Below are positions 6,261-12,169 of a stretch of 12,932 nucleotides of DNA, piece after piece; within the stretch, counting starts at the first letter, position 1; each line of letters begins with the position of its first letter. The position numbers and the translations under genes are program-made. The notes under the pieces were generated by a model, which was not told the origin of the DNA, made no database searches, and saw only the letters and a list, made by a program, of their open reading frames with translations. The stretch comes from Clostridium_AD sp051278035 (GTDB lineage Bacteria > Bacillota > Clostridia > Clostridiales > Clostridiaceae), in assembly GCF_051278035.1 (NCBI RefSeq), contig NZ_JBNMNU010000121.1, forward strand, positions 1 to 12,932, written 5' to 3'.

Positions 6261-7058
6261 ATGGGAAAAGTAATTGTAATAACATCGGGTAAAGGAGGTG
6301 TTGGAAAAACAACTACTACAGCGAACATAGGTACTGCACTTGCAGCTATAGGCAAAAAAGTTGTATTAGTTGATGGAGACACGGGCCTTAGGAATTTGGA
6401 TATACTGATGGGGCTTGAAAATAGAGTTGTTTATAATCTTGTTGATGTTATTGAAGAGAAATGTAGTTTGAAACAGGCTTTAATAAAAGACAAAAGGCAT
6501 GAAAAATTATTTTTACTTCCCACAGCACAAGCTAAAAATAAAAATGATGTGCAACCTAAAAAAATGCTGACTTTGATTAATAAGCTTAAGGGTGAGTTTG
6601 ACTATGTATTGATAGATAGCCCAGCAGGAATTGAACAAGGTTTGGAAAACTCTGTGATTGCCGCAGACAGTGCTATAGTGGTTGTAAATCCTGAGGTAAC
6701 TTCAATAAGAGATGCCGATAGAGTGATTGGTATGCTTAAAGATATGGGTATTAATGATTATAAGGTTATTATTAATAGAATAGATTATGATATGGTTAAG
6801 AGCGGTGATATGCTTGGTGTGGAAGATATAGTTAGTAATTGGGGAATCGAACTTATAGGTATAGTTCCAAGTGATAAAGCAATAACTGTATCTACAAATA
6901 GAGGTGAACCTATTGCATTAAATGAAAACTCTAAAACAGGAAAAATTTTTAAAGAAATAGCCATGAGACTAATAGGAGAAAACGTTTCTTTTGATGCATA
7001 TGTAAAAAATGACAGTGGATTTGTAGATGTGCTTAGAAAGTTGTTTACGTATAAATAG
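6261..7058 (+). CDS. minD: MinD-type ParA-family ATPase (septum-site determination), orphan copy
   Basis: A full-length 265-aa MinD. GGAGG at 6247-6251 precedes ATG 6261. The deviant Walker A motif GKGGVGKTTT (10-19) carries signature K11 and catalytic K16. Switch I is DGDTGLRNLD (38-47), and DSPAGIEQG (119-127) is the MinD form of the Walker B/switch II region. The last residues, GFVDVLRKLFTYK, look like the amphipathic membrane-targeting helix that lets ATP-bound MinD dimers sit on the inner membrane. In rods, MinD works with MinC (FtsZ inhibition) and MinE or DivIVA. Here no minC, minE or cell-shape gene is adjacent, so this may be a second copy or a relocated gene. It starts 104 bases after the 38-aa ORF with no clear terminator between, so co-transcription is possible. 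Confidence 0.9.
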   Translation: MGKVIVITSGKGGVGKTTTTANIGTALAAIGKKVVLVDGDTGLRNLDILMGLENRVVYNLVDVIEEKCSLKQALIKDKRHEKLFLLPTAQAKNKNDVQPKKMLTLINKLKGEFDYVLIDSPAGIEQGLENSVIAADSAIVVVNPEVTSIRDADRVIGMLKDMGINDYKVIINRIDYDMVKSGDMLGVEDIVSNWGIELIGIVPSDKAITVSTNRGEPIALNENSKTGKIFKEIAMRLIGENVSFDAYVKNDSGFVDVLRKLFTYK

Positions 7059-7104
7059 GTTGTGGAACGCATGAATGTTTTTAATACTAATCTATACCAA
7101 AATA

Positions 7105-7142
7105 TTTAGCAAGGTCGTCCAAATTTGGATTACCTTGCTAAA
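7105..7142. terminator. Bidirectional terminator between convergent minD and marR
   Basis: TTTAGCAAGGT (7105-7115) pairs perfectly with ACCTTGCTAAA (7132-7142). A second palindrome, TCCAAATTTGGA, fills the loop. Flanks are AT-rich on both sides. It lies between the stops of two convergent genes (7058 and 7201) and probably serves both strands. Confidence 0.75.
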
Positions 7143-7200
7143 ATTATATTATGCTTCAATTAACCATTTAAAAAACTAATTAATGGAGTTAATATATATC

Positions 7201-7635
7201 TTATTCTACATCAAAATTATTATTCATCTTCTTCAACAATTCAAGGAATATGTCTTTTTCTTCTTTTGAAAAATTTTTATATGCAATTAAATTCACTTTT
7301 CCAGAAATTTCATTTACTTTCCCTTCTATTGCTTTACCTTTTTCAGTTAAAATTATGTAGGTTACTCTTCTATCTTCTATACACTTTTCCTTTTTTACAT
7401 ATCCTAAATTTGATAACTTATTAACTAATGCTGTAATCGTAGACTTATCTTTTCCTATTGTTTTCCCTATTTGATTCATACCTAATCTTCCATTATTATT
7501 ATATAATACTGTAAGGATATTGCCATATGCAGGCGCCAAATCATCTAACCCTTTTTCTTTTAATGCTTTTTCAATAAATTTAGTCATTTTTTTCTTAGTT
7601 TTGCTTATAAAATATATTATATATTTATCATTCAT
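7201..7635 (-). CDS. MarR-family transcriptional regulator
   Basis: A complete 144-aa protein with AGGAG seven bases before ATG 7635. Residues about 31-100 form the MarR winged helix-turn-helix: MNQIGKTIGKDKSTITALVNKLSNLGYV (53-80) contains the recognition helix, and IEDRRVTYIILTEKG (86-100) is the wing with the conserved DRR. N- and C-terminal helices should make the dimer interface. MarR proteins are mostly repressors released by phenolic, aromatic or oxidant ligands. The gene is divergent from the yhdH-type reductase; three inverted repeats lie in the shared region over both putative promoters, so it very likely represses itself and the reductase. The single cysteine, C85, is not at the N-terminal sensing position of OhrR. 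The ligand is unknown, possibly the reductases' substrate. Confidence 0.93.
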   Translation of the reverse strand: MNDKYIIYFISKTKKKMTKFIEKALKEKGLDDLAPAYGNILTVLYNNNGRLGMNQIGKTIGKDKSTITALVNKLSNLGYVKKEKCIEDRRVTYIILTEKGKAIEGKVNEISGKVNLIAYKNFSKEEKDIFLELLKKMNNNFDVE

Positions 7636-7672
7636 AAAAAAGCTCCTATCTTGAATTTAAATTATCTATTTA

Positions 7673-7701
7673 ATTATAGTATGGTATAAACTAAAATGCA
7701 A
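7673..7701 (-). promoter_or_regulatory. Promoter of marR
   Basis: On the minus strand a perfect TATAAT (7678-7673) lies 17 bases from TTGCAT (7701-7696). The expected transcript begins about 30 bases before the marR start codon. An inverted repeat (7677-7693) fills the spacer, as expected for autorepression. Confidence 0.6.
7677..7693. promoter_or_regulatory. MarR operator candidate 1
   Basis: TAGTATGGTATAAACTA is an imperfect inverted repeat (TAGT..T / A..ACTA) lying between the -35 and -10 boxes of the marR promoter. Its reverse complement closely matches operator candidate 3 (TAGTTTATACCATACTA versus TAGTTTTATACCAAACTA), supporting one shared binding protein. Confidence 0.6.
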
Positions 7702-7711
7702 TTAGAACATG

Positions 7712-7725
7712 GTTTGACACCAAAC
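7712..7725. promoter_or_regulatory. MarR operator candidate 2, over the yhdH -35 box
   Basis: GTTTG-ACAC-CAAAC is a perfect 5-bp inverted repeat that covers the TTGACA -35 box at 7714-7719. The right part, ACCAAACTATATTT, is repeated at candidate 3. Confidence 0.5.
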
Positions 7726-7742
7726 TATATTTCTGCTACAAT
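7714..7742 (+). promoter_or_regulatory. Near-consensus promoter of the yhdH-type reductase
   Basis: TTGACA (7714-7719), a 17-base spacer and TACAAT (7737-7742) match the sigma-A consensus at eleven of twelve positions. Transcription should start near 7749, about 33 bases before the ATG at 7783. Such a strong promoter would need repression; two operator-like inverted repeats cover its -35 and start point. Confidence 0.8.
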
Positions 7743-7760
7743 TAGTTTTATACCAAACTA
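7743..7760. promoter_or_regulatory. MarR operator candidate 3, over the yhdH start point
   Basis: TAGTTT-TATACC-AAACTA is a perfect 6-bp inverted repeat directly after the -10 box. Binding here would block transcription initiation. It is the best-formed of the three sites. Confidence 0.65.
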
Positions 7761-7782
7761 TATTTACAAAGGAGTTTTTAAA

Positions 7783-8784
7783 ATGAATAACAATGAATTT
7801 AGAGCAATGGTCGTAACAGAAACAGAAAATAAAGAATTCAATAGAGAAATTACTACTAGACACATAAATGATCTACCAGAAGGCGATGTAATAATAAATG
7901 TAAAATATTCTTCATTAAACTATAAAGATGCTCTTTCCGCTACAGGAAATAAAGGTGTAACTAGAAATTTTCCACACACACCAGGAATCGATGCAGCAGG
8001 TATTGTAACCCAAAGCAATAATGATAGTTTAAAAATTGGAGCTGAGGTACTTGTAACAGGATATGCATTAGGAATGAGCACATCAGGTGGTTACGGAGAG
8101 TATATTAGAGTCCCTGCGCAGTGGGTAGTAGAACTTCCTTCAAATCTATCTCTAAGAGAGAGTATGATATACGGTACTGCTGGATTCACTGCTGCACTAT
8201 CAGTTTATAAATTAGTTAATTCAGGTGTTAAGCCTAGTGATGGCGACATATTAGTAACTGGATCAACTGGCGGAGTAGGAAGTATGGCTATTTCAATATT
8301 AAGCAAGATTGGTTATAATGTCACTGCCGCTACAGGAAAAGCTTCTGAAAAAGATATGTTACTTGGAATTGGTGCAAAAAACGTAATTGATAGAACTGAA
8401 ATAGATGACGCTTCTGGGAAAGCACTCTTAAAGCCTAGATGGGGTGGAGTAATAGACACAGTAGGTGGAAATATATTGGCTACAGCCATTAAATCAACCA
8501 ATTATGGTGGAAGTGTAACTTGTTGTGGAAATGTTGCATCTGATGAATTTAAAACATCAGTCTATCCTTTTATTTTAAAAGGAATCTCAGTACTAGGAAT
8601 AGATTCTGTTAAATGCCCTATGGATATTAGACTTAAGATTTGGAATAAATTAGCCTTAGATTGGAAGATTACTGATTTATATACTAATGTGAATGAAGTA
8701 TCTTTAGAAGGATTAAATAGTGAAATAGATGATATACTTAAAGGAGCTCACAAAGGTAGAACTATAGTTAAGTTGGATTTATAG
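7783..8784 (+). CDS. YhdH/YhfP-family (AcuI-like) NADPH-dependent MDR reductase
   Basis: I place the start at 7783 (333 aa): AAAGGAG at 7768-7774 has an eight-base gap. An open frame back to 7696 would start upstream of the predicted transcript and run through the operators, so the longer form is rejected. Residues 1-125 are the GroES-like domain with SSLNYKDA (43-50), typical of YhdH/AcuI. TGSTGGVGS (159-167) is the NADPH-binding Rossmann motif. There is no zinc-site cysteine set, as expected for quinone-oxidoreductase-type MDR enzymes. AcuI members reduce acryloyl-CoA to propionyl-CoA; others reduce enones or quinones. Its exact substrate is not readable. It leads the MarR-controlled region and is followed by a strong hairpin, then two flavin ene-reductases, so all three probably act on unsaturated carbonyl compounds. 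Confidence 0.9.
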   Translation: MNNNEFRAMVVTETENKEFNREITTRHINDLPEGDVIINVKYSSLNYKDALSATGNKGVTRNFPHTPGIDAAGIVTQSNNDSLKIGAEVLVTGYALGMSTSGGYGEYIRVPAQWVVELPSNLSLRESMIYGTAGFTAALSVYKLVNSGVKPSDGDILVTGSTGGVGSMAISILSKIGYNVTAATGKASEKDMLLGIGAKNVIDRTEIDDASGKALLKPRWGGVIDTVGGNILATAIKSTNYGGSVTCCGNVASDEFKTSVYPFILKGISVLGIDSVKCPMDIRLKIWNKLALDWKITDLYTNVNEVSLEGLNSEIDDILKGAHKGRTIVKLDL

Positions 8785-8804
8785 ATTGTAAAAAGATATG
8801 GAAC

Positions 8805-8842
8805 AAAAGGAACAAGAAATCATATATTTTCTTGTTCCTTTT
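8805..8842 (+). terminator. Perfect 15-bp terminator or attenuator hairpin
   Basis: AAAAGGAACAAGAAA (8805-8819) pairs perfectly with TTTCTTGTTCCTTTT (8828-8842) around an 8-base loop. The stem ends in a T-run and further AT sequence. It lies between the MDR reductase stop (8784) and the next RBS (8856-8862). Only about 27 bases separate it from the next ATG, and no strong promoter fits there. Downstream genes may depend on read-through or a weak promoter overlapping the hairpin. Confidence 0.85.
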
Positions 8843-8869
8843 ATTATATATTTATAAAGGAGAAAAAAG

Positions 8870-9985
8870 ATGAAGTTATTATTTGAAGAAGCTAAATTAG
8901 GGAAAATTTTATTAAAAAACCGATTTGTTAGAAGTGCTACGTGGGAGAATATGACTACAGAAGATGGTCATCTCACAAAAAAGCTTTTGGATATATATGA
9001 AAACTTAGCAATGTCTGAAGTTGGCTTAATTATAACAGGATATGCAAATGTCATAAAAGAGGAACAACCTAACCATGGAATGATGGGAATCTATGATGAT
9101 ACTTTTATTTATGAATACAAAGAGTTGACTGATTTAGTTCATAAATTTGGTTCGAAGATAATAATGCAAGTAGCGTATGGTGGAACAAAAACAACATATA
9201 ATGTTGGGAAACGATTAATCTATGCTCCAAGTGAAGTTGCGCAGCGTAGTACAGGTGTAGTGGGAAAAGCTATGACTAAAAAGGAAATAGATCTTGTAGT
9301 AAATGCTTTTGCAGATGCAGCGGAAAGAATACAAAAATCAGGCTTTGATGGTATAGAGATACATGGTGCTCATTCATATTTAATCAATCAATTTCTAAGT
9401 CCTTATTATAACAACAGAACCGATGAATATGGTGGAAGCTTGGAAAATAGAATGAGATTTTTAACCGAAATATATTATAAGATAAGAAAGAGAGTTGGGA
9501 ATGATTTCACATTATTAGTAAAGCTTACTTCCAGTGAATTTTTTGAAGGTGGAATGAGATTTGATGAAACTAAGTTAATCTGTAAAAAACTAGAGTCAAT
9601 TGGTGTTGATGCTATAGATATTACTGGAAATATTCATAGTAAAGCGAGTTCAATGGCTGGCGAAACATTTGACGGCTATAAATTACAAAAGGAAGGTTAT
9701 TTTGTTGAGTATGCTAAAGTAATTAGTAATGAAGTTAGAATACCTATAATTACTGTAGGTGGTTTTAAAGATATAAGTAATATAGAAAATATATTAAATG
9801 AGAGTAATATCGATTTTTTTGCTCTATCAAGACCCTTGCTTTCAGAACCTAATTTAATAAAAAGATGGAAATCTGGAGATCGAAAGGCTTCTATCTGTCT
9901 TAGTTGTTCTAAATGCAGAACGGATGAGGGAAATTATTGTGTTATTTTTAATAATATAAATAGACAAAAACAAATGAAACTTTAG
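8870..9985 (+). CDS. OYE-family NADH:flavin oxidoreductase, single domain with C-terminal Cys cluster
   Basis: A complete 371-aa protein with AAAGGAG (8856-8862) before ATG 8870. It is one FMN-binding TIM barrel of the Old Yellow Enzyme family. The core is GFDGIEIHGAHSYLINQFLSPYYNNRTDEYGG (158-189), with H165/H168 as substrate-anion binders and Y170 as the likely proton donor. ITVGGF (295-299 region) and ALSRPLL (318-324) bind the FMN phosphate. The C-terminus has C343, C346, C349 and C357 (C-x2-C-x2-C-x7-C), which may hold a metal or Fe-S centre. This differs from the C-x2-C-x3-C-x11-C of the neighbouring enzyme. There is no second NAD(P)H/FAD domain. It probably reduces an activated C=C bond of an enone or enoate. 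The next gene begins nine bases after its stop, so they form one operon. Confidence 0.9.
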   Translation: MKLLFEEAKLGKILLKNRFVRSATWENMTTEDGHLTKKLLDIYENLAMSEVGLIITGYANVIKEEQPNHGMMGIYDDTFIYEYKELTDLVHKFGSKIIMQVAYGGTKTTYNVGKRLIYAPSEVAQRSTGVVGKAMTKKEIDLVVNAFADAAERIQKSGFDGIEIHGAHSYLINQFLSPYYNNRTDEYGGSLENRMRFLTEIYYKIRKRVGNDFTLLVKLTSSEFFEGGMRFDETKLICKKLESIGVDAIDITGNIHSKASSMAGETFDGYKLQKEGYFVEYAKVISNEVRIPIITVGGFKDISNIENILNESNIDFFALSRPLLSEPNLIKRWKSGDRKASICLSCSKCRTDEGNYCVIFNNINRQKQMKL

Positions 9986-9994
9986 GAGGTTATT

Positions 9995-11989
9995 ATGAAA
10001 ACAAGAATATTTGAACCTATTAAAATTGGTAATATTGAAATTAAGAACAGGATAGCAATGGAACCCATGGGACTTATGGGATTAGCAGACAGAGAAGGTG
10101 GATTTAATCAAAGAGCCATTGATTTTTATGTAGAAAGAGCAAAAGGTGGCGTTGGGTTAATAGTAACAGGTTTTACAAAAGTTGAAAATGAAATAGAACA
10201 AATGAAAATGCCAAGTTTTACTTGTGTTACACATAATCCAACAGCCTTTGCTAATTCATCATACGAGTTAACAGAAAGAGTACATGCTTATGGAACAAAA
10301 ATATTTCTTCAGGTATCAGCAGGTCTTGGAAGAGTTGCAAATCCAAAATTGTTAGTTACAAAACCAGTTGCACCATCAGCTCTACCTAACTTTTGGGATC
10401 CAAGTATAACGTGTAGAGAGTTAACTACGGATGAAGTAGAGAAAATCATTAGTAGATTCGAAGAAGCAGGTAGAATTGCTAAAGAAACAGGGTTTGATGG
10501 AATAGAATTACACGCTGTTCACGAGGGTTACTTGGCTGATCAATTTGCAATGTCAGTATTTAATAGAAGAACTGATAAGTTTTCTGGAAGCCTAAAAGAG
10601 AGAGCAACTTTTCCTATAGAAATATTAAAAGCAATTAGGCGAGGTGCTGGTCAAGATTATCCAGTAACAGTTAGATATGGCCTTAGAAGCTTTATAAAAG
10701 ATTGGAATCAAGGCGGTATTGATGTAGCTCAGCCAGAAATAGGTCGTAACTTCGAAGAGGGATTAAAGCTTGCTAAAATTTTAGAGGATGCTGGATACGA
10801 TGCTTTAAATGCAGATGTTGGTTCCTATGATGGTTGGTATTGGGCTCATCCACCATTGTATCAAGAGGAAGGATTATATTTACCATTTACAGAAGAACTC
10901 AAAAAAGTTGTTAACATACCTGTAATTGTTGCTGGTAAACTAGGAAATCCCGAACTCGCGAAAGCAGCATTGAATGAAAATAAAGCAGATATAATAGGAT
11001 TAGCCAGACCATTATTAACTGATGCAGAATGGCCGAATAAGGTTAAAAAAGGAACAGAAGAAAATATTCGACCATGTATTGGCTGCCACGATGGATGTCT
11101 TCAAAGAATATTTACTCATAGACCAATATCTTGCGGAATAAATCCAGCAACAGGGCGTGAAAAAATATATGGCATAGAAAAAGCCCTTGAAATAAAAAAA
11201 GTAATTATAATAGGTGCTGGAATAGCAGGACTTGAAGCAGCTAGAGTATCTACATTACGAGGACATGAAGTAGTAATTTATGAAAAAACAAATATTATAG
11301 GTGGGCATATTCATGAAGCATCTGCACCAGACTTTAAAATGGAAGATAGACGTCTTTTAAAATGGTATGACAATGAATTAAAAAGATTAAATATAGATGT
11401 AAATATGAATACAGCAGTTACTCCAGAGATTATTAAAGACTCAAAAGCTGATGTAGTTATTGTTGCAACAGGATCAAATCCAGTAAAATTAAATTTTTTA
11501 CCTGGAATGAATAAAGATAACGTATGTTGTGCTGAGGATTTACTTTTAGGCAAAAAGAGTGCAGGGAATACTGTAGTTATTGTTGGTGGAGGATTAGTTG
11601 GCTGTGAAACTGCACTTTGGTTAGCTCAACAAGGCAAAGATGTAACTGTTGTAGAAGGCTTAGATGATGTAATGGCTGCAGGACCAGCTATAAATCATGC
11701 AAATAAATCTATGCTGAAAGATCTTATGGAGAAACATAATGTTAAGATAATGACTAATACAAAGCTTTCAGGTGTAAATGAGGAAGGAGTAAATTTAAGT
11801 CAGGGAAATAAAAATATAACGGTGCCGGCAGAAACTATCTGCATCGCAGTAGGTTATAAATCAGAAAACACACTTTTTCATGAAATTGAAAATATTGACG
11901 CAGTTGTACATATAATAGGTGATGCTGGAAAAGTTGCAAACATAATGAAAGCAGTTTGGGATGCTTATGAAGTTGCAAGAAGCATTTAA
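9995..11989 (+). CDS. 2-enoate reductase-like Fe-S flavoenzyme (FldZ/BaiCD/2,4-dienoyl-CoA reductase family)
   Basis: A complete 664-aa enzyme; GGAGG immediately precedes ATG 9995. Residues 1-350 form an OYE-type FMN barrel with HAVHEGYLADQF (173-184; H173, H176, Y179), the form seen in clostridial enoate reductases, and SALPNFWDPSITCREL (128-143). C361, C364, C368 and C380 (C-x2-C-x3-C-x11-C) bind a [4Fe-4S] cluster. GAGIAG (407-412) starts the FAD-binding domain and GGGLVG (531-536) the NADH-binding fold; GDAG (642-645) completes the FAD site. Electrons pass NADH to FAD to [4Fe-4S] to FMN to a C=C bond. Relatives reduce cinnamate-type enoates in amino-acid fermentation (FldZ), dienoyl-CoA, or bile-acid and steroid enones (BaiCD/BaiH). 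Overall character is nearest enoate reductase; the substrate is not proven. A 79-bp relic of a close paralogue lies at 1036-1114. A terminator follows, and a YjiH gene converges on it. Confidence 0.92.
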   Translation: MKTRIFEPIKIGNIEIKNRIAMEPMGLMGLADREGGFNQRAIDFYVERAKGGVGLIVTGFTKVENEIEQMKMPSFTCVTHNPTAFANSSYELTERVHAYGTKIFLQVSAGLGRVANPKLLVTKPVAPSALPNFWDPSITCRELTTDEVEKIISRFEEAGRIAKETGFDGIELHAVHEGYLADQFAMSVFNRRTDKFSGSLKERATFPIEILKAIRRGAGQDYPVTVRYGLRSFIKDWNQGGIDVAQPEIGRNFEEGLKLAKILEDAGYDALNADVGSYDGWYWAHPPLYQEEGLYLPFTEELKKVVNIPVIVAGKLGNPELAKAALNENKADIIGLARPLLTDAEWPNKVKKGTEENIRPCIGCHDGCLQRIFTHRPISCGINPATGREKIYGIEKALEIKKVIIIGAGIAGLEAARVSTLRGHEVVIYEKTNIIGGHIHEASAPDFKMEDRRLLKWYDNELKRLNIDVNMNTAVTPEIIKDSKADVVIVATGSNPVKLNFLPGMNKDNVCCAEDLLLGKKSAGNTVVIVGGGLVGCETALWLAQQGKDVTVVEGLDDVMAAGPAINHANKSMLKDLMEKHNVKIMTNTKLSGVNEEGVNLSQGNKNITVPAETICIAVGYKSENTLFHEIENIDAVVHIIGDAGKVANIMKAVWDAYEVARSI

Positions 11990-12032
11990 TACGTAAACTA
12001 AATTCAGAAACATAAAATAACCAGAGTGTATA

Positions 12033-12094
12033 ATAAGTGGTTAGACTTACTTTTGTGATGTAATCAAAAAGTAGTTTGACCACTTATGTTTTTT
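12033..12094 (+). terminator. Terminator of the flavin-reductase operon
   Basis: ATAAGTGGT (12033-12041) pairs with ACCACTTAT (12079-12087), with further inner pairing between ACTTTT and AAAAAGT. GTTTTTTT follows. It lies about 45 bases after the enoate-reductase stop. Confidence 0.8.
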
Positions 12095-12101
12095 TATAAA
12101 A

Positions 12102-12140
12102 ATAAGCTCCTTTCAGTGCAACACACCAAAAAGAGCTTAT
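12102..12140 (-). terminator. Terminator of the right-hand YjiH gene
   Basis: ATAAGCTC (12102-12109) and GAGCTTAT (12133-12140) form an 8-bp stem. On the minus strand it is followed by TTTTTAT. It sits 29 bases past the YjiH stop (12170-12172), back to back with the operon terminator. Confidence 0.75.
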
Positions 12141-12169
12141 CCAAAACAAAATATAAAGAATGTTATTCT

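Noticed and set aside
6785..7072. Minus-strand frame opposite the minD 3' end
   Set aside because: Shadow of a well-supported gene, with no RBS or recognisable motif.
7696..7782. 29-codon N-terminal extension of the yhdH-type gene
   Set aside because: It would start upstream of the promoter start point and run through -35, -10 and operators; the ATG at 7783 has a proper RBS and gives the normal family length.
8313..8501. Minus-strand frame of 62 codons inside the yhdH-type gene
   Set aside because: Shadow frame over a gene with clear motifs on the other strand.
11311..11553. Minus-strand frame of 80 codons inside the enoate-reductase-like gene
   Set aside because: Antisense shadow with no RBS.
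11835..12083. Minus-strand frame of 82 codons spanning the reductase 3' end and terminator
   Set aside because: It overlaps the coding end and the hairpin, and has no family likeness.
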